Origin: Sideroxydans sp.
Lineage (GTDB): Bacteria > Pseudomonadota > Gammaproteobacteria > Burkholderiales > Gallionellaceae
Assembly: GCA_024636935.1 (NCBI GenBank)
Contig: JAGXGC010000020.1
Span: 1-64,000 of the forward strand
Direction: 5' to 3'
Length of the DNA: 64,000 bases
Shown here: positions 50,627 through 61,860 of the stretch, piece by piece
Layout: every line of letters starts with the position of its first letter
Position numbering within the stretch: position 1 is the stretch's first letter
Notes under the pieces: generated by a model
Told to the model about the DNA's origin: nothing
Databases searched by the model: none
Seen by the model: only the letters and a program-made list of their open reading frames with translations
Program-made: the position numbers and the translations under genes

Positions 50627-51401
50627 AGCTAAAAAACAATTCGGCCAGAATTTTCTGGTCGATCAGAACATCATCGCCGACATCGTGCGGGCTATCCGTC
50701 CTGCTGCAGAAGACAACATGGTGGAAATCGGTCCCGGCTTGGGCGCGATGACGCGTCCGCTGATGCAGCATTTGAGCAGGTTGCACGTGGTGGAGATCGA
50801 TCGCGACATCATCGCCCGCCTGAAAACCGATTATCCGCAGGACAAGATCGTCATCCACGAAGGTGATGCACTGAAGTTCGATTTTGCGACGCTGGGTACA
50901 CCGCTGCGTATCGTCGGCAACTTGCCTTACAACATCTCATCGCCGCTGCTTTTCCATTTTGCCAAATATGCCGAAGGCATTACGGATATGCACTTCATGT
51001 TGCAGAACGAGGTGGTGGAGCGCATGGTGGCAGAGCCTTCCACGGCAGCCTTTGGGCGCTTGTCGGTGATGTTGCAATACCGTTTTTATATGGAGAAACT
51101 GCTGGATGTGCCGCCGCAGTCGTTCCGTCCAGCACCCAAGGTGGATTCGGCCATCGTACGCATGATTCCGCTGCCCGCATCGCAGATCACGGTAAAGGAC
51201 GAAGCTTTGTATGCCAAGGTCGTGGCCTCGGCCTTCGGCCAGCGCCGCAAGACTTTGCGTAATACGCTGCGCGACTACCTTGCGGAAGGTGATTTTTCCC
51301 GGCTGGATATCAACCCGCAGTTGCGAGCCGAGAACTTGGGCGTAGCGGAATACACACGCATCGCCAATTTCCTCAGCGAAAGCTCAGCTCCTTTCCCTTG
51401 A
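50613..51401 (+). CDS. rsmA: 16S rRNA (adenine1518/1519-N6)-dimethyltransferase
   Basis: The 262-residue KsgA/RsmA methyltransferase dimethylates two adjacent adenosines near the 3' end of 16S r[27 protein letters not shown] (SAM motif I) and the catalytic [13 protein letters not shown] are clear. Its start overlaps the pdxA end. Confidence 0.96.
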   Translation: MSGHKAKKQFGQNFLVDQNIIADIVRAIRPAAEDNMVEIGPGLGAMTRPLMQHLSRLHVVEIDRDIIARLKTDYPQDKIVIHEGDALKFDFATLGTPLRIVGNLPYNISSPLLFHFAKYAEGITDMHFMLQNEVVERMVAEPSTAAFGRLSVMLQYRFYMEKLLDVPPQSFRPAPKVDSAIVRMIPLPASQITVKDEALYAKVVASAFGQRRKTLRNTLRDYLAEGDFSRLDINPQLRAENLGVAEYTRIANFLSESSAPFP

Positions 51402-51467
51402 GCCGCTGAAAGGCTGGCTTTCGGGTAGAATCGCACCTCATTCATCACCTTCAGACGGCGCTTCTTC

Positions 51468-52304
51468 ATGTCCGACATTCCTCCTATCGTAATGACCTTC
51501 GCTGCCAGCGATCCCACTTCCGGAGCTGGGTTGCAGGCCGATATCCTGACCATCGCCAGCATGGGCTGTCATCCGTTGTCGGTGATCACCGGCATCACGG
51601 TGCAGGACACCAGCGGCGTGGAAGATATTCAGGCGGTCGATGCTGATCTGGTGATCGATCAGGCACGCACGCTGCTGGAAGATATGCCGGTCGCGGCGTT
51701 CAAGATCGGTTTGCTGGGTAGTGTCGATAACATCGCTGCTATCGCAGAAATAGTCTCGGATTACCCGGATATTCCGCTGGTGCTCGATCCCGTGCTGGCT
51801 TCCGGCCGTGGCGATGAGCTGGCCAACGAGGACATGCTGGATGCATTGCGTGAGCTATTACTGCCTCAGTCGACGATCCTTACGCCGAACAGCATGGAAG
51901 CCCGCCGCTTGGTCGTGGATGAAGACAACGAAGAAGACGATCCTTCCCTGTCCGAATGCGCTAAGCGCATCCTTGGAATGGGTTGCGAATATGTGTTGAT
52001 CACCGGTACACACGAACACACACCCAAGGTGGTGAATACCCTGTACGGCGAGCGCGGGCAGATACGCAGTGATGATTGGCCGCGCCTGCCGGGTATCTAT
52101 CATGGTTCAGGTTGTACGCTAGCCTCGGCCATCGCCGCTTTGCTCGCCAATGGCTTGAGCATGGAAGATGCCGTGCGCGAGGCACAGGAATACACATGGG
52201 AAGCGCTGAAATATGGTTTCCGTCCCGGCATGGGGCAACACATTCCGGATCGCTTGTTCTGGGCGCGTGACGAAGATGATGCAGGCGAGGAGACGCGCCA
52301 TTAA
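51468..52304 (+). CDS. thiD: Hydroxymethylpyrimidine/phosphomethylpyrimidine kinase
   Basis: The 278-residue kinase of thiamine synthesis has FAASDPTSGAGLQADILTI at the N-terminus, DPVLASG near residue 107, TPNSMEARRL and the anion-hole region HGSGCTLASAIAALLANG. A possible -10 box (TAGAAT at 51426-51431) lies upstream. It overlaps thiE by 29 bases. Confidence 0.94.
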   Translation: MSDIPPIVMTFAASDPTSGAGLQADILTIASMGCHPLSVITGITVQDTSGVEDIQAVDADLVIDQARTLLEDMPVAAFKIGLLGSVDNIAAIAEIVSDYPDIPLVLDPVLASGRGDELANEDMLDALRELLLPQSTILTPNSMEARRLVVDEDNEEDDPSLSECAKRILGMGCEYVLITGTHEHTPKVVNTLYGERGQIRSDDWPRLPGIYHGSGCTLASAIAALLANGLSMEDAVREAQEYTWEALKYGFRPGMGQHIPDRLFWARDEDDAGEETRH

Positions 52305-52923
52305 AGGTTTGTATGCCATCACGCCGGATGAGCTAGATACGGCCAAGCTGTTGCAACAAGTGGAATGCGCTTTGCGTGGTGGCGCAGATGTCCTGCAATA
52401 TCGAAACAAGCTTGCCCATGCAGTGTTACAGCAGGAACAGGCCGCAGCTTTGCGCGATATGACGCGCAAGTTCGGCGTGATCTTCATCGTCAATGACGAT
52501 GTGCAGTTAGCGCTTCAAGTCTCTGCCGATGGTGTGCATCTGGGGGCGGAGGATGGCGATATCGCCGCTGCACGGGCGGCATTGGGGCGCGACAAGTTGA
52601 TCGGTGCCTCTTGCTATAATCGCGCGCCGCTGGCGATGGATGCTGTGCGGCAAGGTGCTGACTATGTAGCGTTCGGTGCGTTCTTTCCGTCGAGCGTGAA
52701 ACCCGGTGCGGTAGCAGCCAAAGTCTCCATGTTGGAAAGCGTACGCCGAGAACTGAAAGTGCCCATCGTCGCGATCGGCGGCATCACGCTTGAAAATGGC
52801 AAGCAGTTGGTTGCGGCAGGCGCGGATGCACTGGCTGTGATCTCAGCACTGTGGCAAGCGCCAGATATCGAACAAGCAGCAAAAGAATTTTCCCAATTAA
52901 TTGAGCAAGGTAATCCAGCATGA
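52276..52923 (+). CDS. thiE: Thiamine phosphate synthase
   Basis: The 215-residue TIM-barrel enzyme joins the pyrimidine and thiazole phosphates. [38 protein letters not shown] and IVAIGGIT are typical. The ATG pair at 52276/52279 is the most likely start, inside the end of thiD. It overlaps hemL by four bases. Confidence 0.93.
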   Translation: MMQARRRAIKGLYAITPDELDTAKLLQQVECALRGGADVLQYRNKLAHAVLQQEQAAALRDMTRKFGVIFIVNDDVQLALQVSADGVHLGAEDGDIAAARAALGRDKLIGASCYNRAPLAMDAVRQGADYVAFGAFFPSSVKPGAVAAKVSMLESVRRELKVPIVAIGGITLENGKQLVAAGADALAVISALWQAPDIEQAAKEFSQLIEQGNPA

Positions 52924-54203
52924 CTTCGCATAATCAAGAACTGTTCGACGAATCCCAGAAGATCATTCCCGGTGGTGTGAACTCGCCGGTACGCGCATTC
53001 AAATCGGTCGGTGGCACGCCGCTGTTCTTCAAGCGCGGCAAAGGCGCTTATGTCTGGGACGCCGATGACAAGCAGTACATCGATTATGTGAATTCTTGGG
53101 GGCCGATGATCGTTGGTCATTGCCATCCGGAAGTCGTGAAGGCGGTGCAAGATGCAGCTGCCGAAGGTTTGGGTTTCGGCGCGCCGACTGCGAGCGAGTT
53201 GGAGATCGCCGAACTGCTGTGCAAGATCTTGCCGTCGCTGGAGATGGTGCGTCTGGTCAGTTCCGGTACCGAGGCGACCATGACAGCGATTCGTTTGGCG
53301 CGGGGTTTCACCGGCCGCTCTCGCATCATCAAATTCGAAGGCTGCTACCACGGGCACTCCGATGGCCTGTTGGTCAAGGCCGGTTCCGGTGCGCTGACCT
53401 TCGGGCAGCCGAGCTCCTCTGGCGTACCTGCAGAGATTGCTGCGTTGACTACGGTGTTGGATTACAACGATGCAGCGGGTCTGGAAAAGGCCTTTGCAGA
53501 ATACGGCGACGAGATCGCTGCGGTGATCGTGGAGCCGGTAGCGGGCAACATGAACCTGATCTTGCCCAAGCGCGAGTTCCTCGATGCGATGCGCAGCCAG
53601 TGTACCAAGCATGGCGCTGTGCTGATTCTGGACGAAGTGATGTCCGGCTTCCGCGTCGGCCTGCAAGGTGCACATGGACACTTTGGCATCAAGCCGGACC
53701 TGATTACGCTGGGCAAGGTGATGGGTGGCGGTCTGCCGGCAGCTGCGTTCGGCGGTCGTCGTGAAATCATGCAATGTCTCGCTCCGCTGGGGGCGGTGTA
53801 CCAAGCTGGTACGTTGTCCGGCAACCCGGTTGCCGTCGCAGCAGGCCTGACTACTTTGAAGCTGGTGCAAGCTCCTGGGTTCTACGAGCATCTGACCAAG
53901 ATTGCCAAAGATATGACCGAAGGTATCGCAGCCAGCGCCAAGAAACACGGCATCCCGTTCAGTGCCCAGTCTATCGGCAGCATGTTCGGTCTGTATTTCA
54001 GCGAGAAAGCACCGACCAGTTATGCCGAGGTGATGGCGAGCGACAAGGAAGCATTCAATCGTTTCTTCCACGCGATGCTGGCCGAAGGTGTGTATCTCGC
54101 TCCATCGGCGTTCGAGGCGGGTTTCGTGTCGGCTGCGCATAGCGATGCCGACATCGCAGCGACCATCGCGGCCGCCGACAAGATCTTCGCGGCCTGGAAA
54201 TAA
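52920..54203 (+). CDS. hemL: Glutamate-1-semialdehyde 2,1-aminomutase
   Basis: The 427-residue PLP enzyme makes 5-aminolevulinate for heme. [49 protein letters not shown] and the PLP lysine in [17 protein letters not shown] are intact. hemL-engB-hemB forms a small heme-linked group here. Its stop overlaps the engB start by one base. Confidence 0.97.
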   Translation: MTSHNQELFDESQKIIPGGVNSPVRAFKSVGGTPLFFKRGKGAYVWDADDKQYIDYVNSWGPMIVGHCHPEVVKAVQDAAAEGLGFGAPTASELEIAELLCKILPSLEMVRLVSSGTEATMTAIRLARGFTGRSRIIKFEGCYHGHSDGLLVKAGSGALTFGQPSSSGVPAEIAALTTVLDYNDAAGLEKAFAEYGDEIAAVIVEPVAGNMNLILPKREFLDAMRSQCTKHGAVLILDEVMSGFRVGLQGAHGHFGIKPDLITLGKVMGGGLPAAAFGGRREIMQCLAPLGAVYQAGTLSGNPVAVAAGLTTLKLVQAPGFYEHLTKIAKDMTEGIAASAKKHGIPFSAQSIGSMFGLYFSEKAPTSYAEVMASDKEAFNRFFHAMLAEGVYLAPSAFEAGFVSAAHSDADIAATIAAADKIFAAWK

Positions 54204-54796
54204 TGGGACTCTTCTCGCGGGCGGCGTTCTTCACCACCGTCAACCATATGAAAGACTTGCCGCTACATAACGGCAAGGAAGTCGCCTTCGTCGGGCGTTC
54301 CAATGCGGGTAAGTCCAGCGCGATCAACACGCTGGCGAACCATGTGCGTCTGGCCTATACCAGTAAGACGCCGGGGCGAACCCAGCATCTCAATTATTTC
54401 GACCTTGGGGACAATCGCTTTCTAGTCGACTTACCCGGATATGGCTATGCCAAAGTGCCTTCGGATATTCAGGCACATTGGGAGCATTTGCTGAGCCAGT
54501 ATCTACTGACACGTGAAGAGCTGGCCGGACTGGTAGTGATCATGGATTCTAGGCATCCGCTGACTGAGCGAGACCAAGGAATGTTGGACTGGTTCGCCCC
54601 GACTGGAAAGCCGATCCATATCCTGCTGACAAAGTCAGATAAATTGAGCCGCCAGCAGGCGACTAAGACGCTACGCGAAGTGAAAGATTTTCTGGCGGAA
54701 CATTTTCCACAATGCTCGGCGCAGTTGTTTTCCAGTTTGAAAAAGACCGGTACTGACGAAGCGGAAGGTGTGATCGCCGGATGGCTGCAAGACTGA
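54203..54796 (+). CDS. engB: Ribosome biogenesis GTP-binding protein EngB (YihA/YsxC)
   Basis: The 197-residue GTPase is needed for 50S subunit assembly. G1 [13 protein letters not shown]2 TPGRTQ, G3 [11 protein letters not shown] and G4 TKSD are in order. The start overlaps the hemL stop. Confidence 0.95.
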   Translation: MGLFSRAAFFTTVNHMKDLPLHNGKEVAFVGRSNAGKSSAINTLANHVRLAYTSKTPGRTQHLNYFDLGDNRFLVDLPGYGYAKVPSDIQAHWEHLLSQYLLTREELAGLVVIMDSRHPLTERDQGMLDWFAPTGKPIHILLTKSDKLSRQQATKTLREVKDFLAEHFPQCSAQLFSSLKKTGTDEAEGVIAGWLQD

Positions 54797-54801
54797 CAGG
54801 C

Positions 54802-54930
54802 AAAAAGATGCCCCTGAACCAAAGGGGAAAGATTCAGGGGCAGAAGGTCTTTACAGGGTAAAGACGCCCGCTCAGGGAGGAGAAACGGGAAGTAGCTCTC
54901 GCTACCTGTTCGCTCAGACGGAGTAACACG
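54802..54930 (-). ncRNA. Candidate small RNA with anti-Shine-Dalgarno loop
   Basis: Read on the minus strand this intergenic stretch has three successive hairpins: GTAGC/GCTAC (about 54892-54904), CCCG/CGGG (54867-54889) whose 15-base loop contains TCTCCTCCC, and GTCTTTAC/GTAAAGAC (54847-54865). A strong terminator follows: GCCCCTGAA/TTCAGGGGC (54810-54841) then ATCTTTTT. No protein gene lies upstream on that strand, and the T-run is only on the minus strand, so the terminator must serve a separate transcript. A weak -35/-10 pair lies near 54945-54975. The 5' end is uncertain. Confidence 0.5.
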
Positions 54931-54937
54931 AAAATAG

Positions 54938-56559
<1,622 letters not shown>

Positions 56560-56560
<1 letters not shown>

Positions 56561-58881
56561 CAGAATAGCTGATCAGAACCGGATTCAGTTGGCTTGAATA
56601 TTTCCAGCAGGCTGGAGCTGCGCTCAGCAGGCACGTTCTCCTCATAGAAATATTCGATATGTGAGCCGTCGGGATCGCGTAGGCCTTCATCGTTGATGCG
56701 CGCAGTCACCATATGCGGGGGGACGGTGTATTCGATCTCAGGTGTTTCCTTGAGCATTTCGCCCATGTATCCCATCCATATAGGCAGCGCTGCACCTCCG
56801 CCGGTTTCCTTTTCACCTAAGCTGTGTGGATTGTCATAACCCAACCAAGTGACAGCCACCAGAGTGGGATGGAATCCGCAGAACCAGGCGTCCATCGACT
56901 CGCTGGTTGTACCCGTCTTGCCAGCCAGATCCTGTCGGCCAAGCTGCATGGCGCGTATCGCGGTGCCATGTTTGACGACGTCCTGCATCATGTTGACCAT
57001 TGTGAAAGTGTTACGGATGTCGAGAATCTGTTCGGCATCTTTACCCGCCTCGACCGGAACGGTCTGGCTGATGATGTTGCCTTGCCCATCTTCGATGCGT
57101 TGGATCAGGTAGGGCGTGACACGATATCCGCCATTTGCAAATACCGAGTAGCCGCCCAGCATCTGCCAAGGTGTTGCAGAAACAGCGCCTAGCGCCATGG
57201 TGAGATAGGGGCCGACCTTCTCGCGATCAAAACCAAATTTTGTGACGTAGTCTTGAGCATACTCGAGCCCAATGGATTGAAGCACGCGTATCGAGACAAG
57301 GTTTTTGGATTTTATTAGTCCTTGACGCAATCGCATTGGGCCTTCAAAACGACCTTCATAATTCTTTGGCTCCCAAAGCTCGCCGCCGGTATCAGTCAAA
57401 TTGACGACGAGGGGGGCGTCATTGACAACTGAAGCAGGCGTAAAGCCCTTTTCAAGTGCAGCCGAATAGATGAAGGGTTTGAAACTGGAGCCTGGTTGGC
57501 GCCACGCTTGAGTGACATGGTTGAATTGCTTGCGGCTGAAATCAAATCCACCAACTAAAGCGCGGATGGCGCCGGTGCGCGGATCAGCAGAAACAAAAGC
57601 AGCTTCAGCTTCCGGAATCTGTGTGATCTCCCATGCTTCAGGACTGGTCATGCTGACACGTATCAGCGCGCCCTTCTTGATGCGGTGATGCAATACCCAA
57701 CGACCATCAACTACTCGTTGGGCGAAACGCAGCCCTTCACCTTGTATTTCAATAGTCAGGCCACCTTTTACACGTGCAGAAATTCCTTTGCGGCTAACAG
57801 ATAATACAACTGCCGGAATGAGTTCGTCACTGCTGGAAACGTCTTGCAAAGCCTTGTCTAGCAGGGCATCTGTATCATTTTTCTTCAGGTCAACAAAGCC
57901 TTCTGGGCCTCTATATTCGTGTCTACGGTCATACTCAAGAACACCTTTTCTTAGAGATGCGTAAGCAACTTCTTGGTCCTTGGCGCGTATGGTGGTGTAG
58001 ACGCTATAACCTTGGGTATACACATCTTCCTGGAAACGGTCATACAAATCCTGCCGAACCAGTTCGGATACGAAACTCGCGTTAACAGAGAATTCTTGAT
58101 GATAAGCAGACTGTTTAGTTTGAATCGGCTCGGCAAGAGCGAGGTTGTATTCCTCAATAGTGATATATCCAAGATCGCGCATGCGTCTCAGGATGTACTC
58201 CTGCCTGAGCTTAGCCCGCGAGGGATTAACAACTGGATTGTAGGCGCCGGGCGCCTTGGGCAAGCCGGCCAACATGGCCATTTCTGCAGTGCTTAATTCA
58301 CTGATGGGCTTTGAATAGTAAGCCTGAGCGGCGGCACCGAAACCATAGGCGCGTTGCCCCAGATAAATGTGGTTGATGTAAAGCTCTAGAATTTCGCTTT
58401 TGCTAAGGTTGTGTTCAATCTTGAAGGCAAGAAGCATTTCATTGAACTTGCGGCTGAGTGTTTTTTCCTTGGACAAGAAGAAGTTTCGCGCCACCTGCAT
58501 GGTGATGGTGCTGGCTCCCTGCTTGACACCTCCAGAAGCAAAGTTGGAATAGGCGGCTCTCAGGACGCCGACGTAATCGACCCCGCCGTGTTCATAGAAT
58601 CTGTCGTCTTCGGCAGCCAAAATAGCCAGTTTCATGCGCTCGGGAACTTCCTCAATCCTCACAAGCTCACGCCGCTCTTCCCCGAATTCTCCAATAAGTA
58701 CACCTTCAGTGCTGTAGATGCGCAAAGGCAACTTGGGACGATAGTCTGTAAGCGCTTCAAGCGAAGGCAGGGTGGGATAGGTGAGGATCGCTGCAAAGAG
58801 AAGAAGCAGGAGCGGCAAAAGCGGGAGCATCAGAATGCCGACCGCGGGATAAAACCACCAGCGTGAAGTCATGACTATCAA
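56560..58881 (-). CDS. mrcA: Penicillin-binding protein 1A, bifunctional peptidoglycan synthase
   Basis: This 773-residue class A PBP has an N-terminal membrane helix (YPAVGILMLPLLPLLLLLFA), glycosyltransferase domain (about 55-230; EDDRFYEHGGVD with catalytic Glu, RNFFLSKEKTLSRK, HIYLGQRAYG) and transpeptidase domain (about 420-720; SxxK serine in GSSFKPFIYS, KSKN, LAGKTGTT). It builds and cross-links peptidoglycan. Lies divergent from pilM, a frequent arrangement. Confidence 0.95.
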
Positions 58882-59011
58882 TTCTTGATTAAGTTAGACC
58901 TAGATTATATCGCCCTAGGGCCATTAGAGACGCATATAGAAAAAACTTTACACCTGCGAGAGTTATTGCTAGGATTTAAACCAGTTTATACGGAAGTGCG
59001 CTAACTATCCT

Positions 59012-60112
59012 ATGATTAAAGGAAATTTTGACATCCCGTTAGATTTTCTGCAAACCTCCACGCCGCCAATGATAGGTGTGGATATCAGTTCGTCATCCGT
59101 CAAGATGGTGGAATTGAGTGAGGCGCCGAAAAAGAACGGTTTTGTAGTGGAAAGGTATGCAATCGAGCCTTTGCCATCTGATGCTGTAAGTGATGGCAAC
59201 ATCAATAATCTTGATGCAGTATCTGAGGCGCTGCAACGCGCATGGAAGCGTATGGGCACGCGTATCAGGAATGTGAGTTTGGCTCTGCCTGCTGCAGCGG
59301 TGATTAGTAAAAAAATCATGTTGCCAGCAGGTTTGCGCGAAGATGATTTGGAATATCAGGTCGAATCTGAGGCGAATCAATATATTCCCTTCGCCCTTGA
59401 TGAGGTGAATTTGGATTTCCAGGTTATTGGGCCATCGCCGAACAATCCAGAGGAAATAGAGGTTTTGCTGGCTGCATCGCGCAAAGCGAACGTCGAAGAT
59501 AGAGTGGCTGCAGCGCAGACCGCGGGCTTAAAAGCTGTAGTTATGGATGTAGAGCCATACGCCGCTGAAGCTGCATTCGATCAAATCAGATCTCAGTTGC
59601 CTAGTGGGGCTGAAGATCAGTGCATCGCCGTAGTAGATATTGGTGCGAGCGTAATGAACGTAAACGTTCTGCGAAATGGACAGTCCGTATACACGCGAGA
59701 TCAACAGGTGGGCGGCAACCAGCTCACGCAACAGATACAAGCCGCATTTGGACTGACTGCCGAAGAGGCTGAGGCGGCCAAAAGAAACGGCGGTTTACCA
59801 GAAAATTACGAAAGCGATGTGCTTGCCCCATTCCGCGAAAACGTGGCGATGGAAGTGGCACGCGCGCTTCAATTTTTCTTTACCTCTACCCAGTATAACG
59901 AGGTGAGTTACGTTGTGCTTTCTGGAGGATGTGCAGCCCTGCTAGGCTTGGATGAGGCGGTGGCAACGCGCACCCAGGTAAGTACACTGGTAGCGAATCC
60001 ATTTGAACTGATGACCCTTTCATCAAGAATCAAGCCGCGACAACTGCAGACAGACGCACCGGCGCTTATGATTGCCTGCGGTTTGGCGATGCGGAGGTTC
60101 GATCCATCATGA
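59012..60112 (+). CDS. pilM: Type IV pilus assembly protein PilM
   Basis: The 366-residue actin-like cytoplasmic protein of the pilus inner-membrane complex has IGVDISSSSVKMVELSEAP (the PilM phosphate-binding start) and AVVDIGASVMNVNVL (second phosphate loop). PilM binds ATP and the PilN N-terminus. First gene of pilMNOPQ. Confidence 0.95.
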   Translation: MIKGNFDIPLDFLQTSTPPMIGVDISSSSVKMVELSEAPKKNGFVVERYAIEPLPSDAVSDGNINNLDAVSEALQRAWKRMGTRIRNVSLALPAAAVISKKIMLPAGLREDDLEYQVESEANQYIPFALDEVNLDFQVIGPSPNNPEEIEVLLAASRKANVEDRVAAAQTAGLKAVVMDVEPYAAEAAFDQIRSQLPSGAEDQCIAVVDIGASVMNVNVLRNGQSVYTRDQQVGGNQLTQQIQAAFGLTAEEAEAAKRNGGLPENYESDVLAPFRENVAMEVARALQFFFTSTQYNEVSYVVLSGGCAALLGLDEAVATRTQVSTLVANPFELMTLSSRIKPRQLQTDAPALMIACGLAMRRFDPS

Positions 60113-60696
60113 TACGTATAAACTTACTACCGCACCGCGCTGAGAAGCGGCGTGCCAAGCAGCTGCAGTTCATCGTACTCAGTGTGATATCTATTTTGCT
60201 TGGAGCATTCTTGGTCGGATTGGTGCATGTGGCGATCGGTACTCAGATATCCTATCAGGAAAGGCGCAACGAGTACCTGAAGCAGGAGACTGCGGTGCTA
60301 GACAGGCAGATTGCTGAGATCAAGAAATTGAGGCAGCAGACGCAATCTTTGTTGGCCAGGAAAAATGTGGTCGAGAATCTACAGTCCACACGTTCGGATG
60401 TAGTGCATCTGCTGGATCAAATGTTGCGGATTTTGCCCGAAGGCGTTCACCTGAAATCGTTGAAGCAGGCGGGACAGAGGATCAGTCTAGTAGGGTATGC
60501 ACAATCTAATGCCCGCGTTTCAACCTTGATGCGAGCCATAGAGGATTCCCCATGGCTAAATTCACCTGCATTGGTGGAAATCCATGCGGCAAACGTAGGT
60601 GGTTCACGACTAAATGAATTCTCTTTGAACTTTAATCTGACAAAGCAGGCGGACTCAACAGGTACAACGTCTTCTGGTTCGGGCAAGGGGAGGTAA
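60109..60696 (+). CDS. pilN: Type IV pilus assembly protein PilN
   Basis: The 195-residue inner-membrane protein opens with IRINLLPHRAEKR, the motif that binds PilM, then has one membrane helix (about 22-44) and a periplasmic coiled coil. It overlaps pilM by four bases (ATGA). Confidence 0.94.
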   Translation: MIRINLLPHRAEKRRAKQLQFIVLSVISILLGAFLVGLVHVAIGTQISYQERRNEYLKQETAVLDRQIAEIKKLRQQTQSLLARKNVVENLQSTRSDVVHLLDQMLRILPEGVHLKSLKQAGQRISLVGYAQSNARVSTLMRAIEDSPWLNSPALVEIHAANVGGSRLNEFSLNFNLTKQADSTGTTSSGSGKGR

Positions 60697-60705
60697 GGGG
60701 TGGCC

Positions 60706-61338
60706 ATGAACTTTTTGGAAGAACTGAAAAATATCGATCCCCAAAAGCCGGGGAATTGGCCTTGGTTGGTTAAGCTGGCGGCATTCCTATCAATGTTTTT
60801 ACTGGTCGTGGCTGCAGGCGGATTCTTTGACTGGCAAGAACAATATGACAATTTGACTAGGATAAAAAAGGAAGAAGCTAGCCTTAAAGAAACTTTCCTT
60901 GCAAAAAAACGTGAAGCAATCAATCTGGATATCATCAAGAAGCAATTGATCGACACGCAACAGTCTTTTGGGGCTTTGCTGAAGCAATTGCCGAGCAAAT
61001 CAGAGATGGATGCTTTGCTTACCGATATCAACCAAGCAGGTTTGGGCCGAGGGTTGCAATTTGAACTGTTCCGTCCAGGCGGCGAGGTGGCTACGGGTGT
61101 ATTTACCGAGCAGCCTATTGCGCTAAAAGTAACAGGCAGTTACGACGATCTCGGAAATTTCGCGAGTGACATATCTCAGTTGCCACGGATTGTTACATTG
61201 AACGATATACGAATAGCCCCCCTTGCCGGTGGTATGTTGAGCTTGGAGTCCACTGCAAAAACCTATCGTTATCTGGATGAGGCGGAGTTGGCGGCCCAGA
61301 AAAAAGCAGCGCTAGCAGCTCAGAGGAAAAAGCGATGA
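60706..61338 (+). CDS. pilO: Type IV pilus assembly protein PilO
   Basis: The 210-residue partner of PilN has one membrane helix (AAFLSMFLLVVAAGGF) followed by a coiled coil (EASLKETFLAKKREAI) and ferredoxin-like fold. The ATG at 60706 is favoured over a GTG at 60700 because of the AAGGGG placement. Confidence 0.93.
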   Translation: MNFLEELKNIDPQKPGNWPWLVKLAAFLSMFLLVVAAGGFFDWQEQYDNLTRIKKEEASLKETFLAKKREAINLDIIKKQLIDTQQSFGALLKQLPSKSEMDALLTDINQAGLGRGLQFELFRPGGEVATGVFTEQPIALKVTGSYDDLGNFASDISQLPRIVTLNDIRIAPLAGGMLSLESTAKTYRYLDEAELAAQKKAALAAQRKKR

Positions 61339-61847
61339 ACGCGCGTATAACTATAGTCCTATTTGCCATGGTTATTGCAGGTTGTGGCGGGGAGGAGTTC
61401 CAGGACCTGAGGGACTTTGTTAACAATGCTGGCGCTGATATGCGCGGCAAAGTCGAGCCGCCCCCTGACATCAAGCCTTATGAGCCGTTTGCGTATGACA
61501 ACACGGCCTCTTTGCCAGATCCGTTCAAGCCTCGCAAGACTAAAACAGGGGGTTCTGGGAGAGGTGGGCTGAACCAGCCAGATTTTGATCGTCCCAAGGA
61601 GGAGTTGGAAGACTACCCATTAGAAAGTATGAAGATGGTGGGATATCTTTCGCAAAAAGGGATTGGGCATGCTGTTCTGCGCTCATCCGAAGGAAAAATA
61701 CATCAAGTCAAGGTTGGAAATTACATAGGATTGAATTTCGGGCAGGTCACATCGATCTCGGAGACCGATCTTAAGGTCAAGGAAATGGTTCAGGATAGTG
61801 CTGGCGACTGGACAGAGCGTGAAAGTAGCCTGCAATTGATCGAATGA
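61335..61847 (+). CDS. pilP: Type IV pilus lipoprotein PilP
   Basis: The 170-residue lipoprotein has a lipobox ending in VIAGC (Cys near residue 17). It links the PilNO complex to the PilQ secretin; the C-terminal HQVKVGNYIGLNFGQV region is the PilP beta-domain. Overlaps pilO by four bases. Confidence 0.94.
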   Translation: MNARITIVLFAMVIAGCGGEEFQDLRDFVNNAGADMRGKVEPPPDIKPYEPFAYDNTASLPDPFKPRKTKTGGSGRGGLNQPDFDRPKEELEDYPLESMKMVGYLSQKGIGHAVLRSSEGKIHQVKVGNYIGLNFGQVTSISETDLKVKEMVQDSAGDWTERESSLQLIE

Positions 61848-61860
61848 TTAGGAGTTAAAA

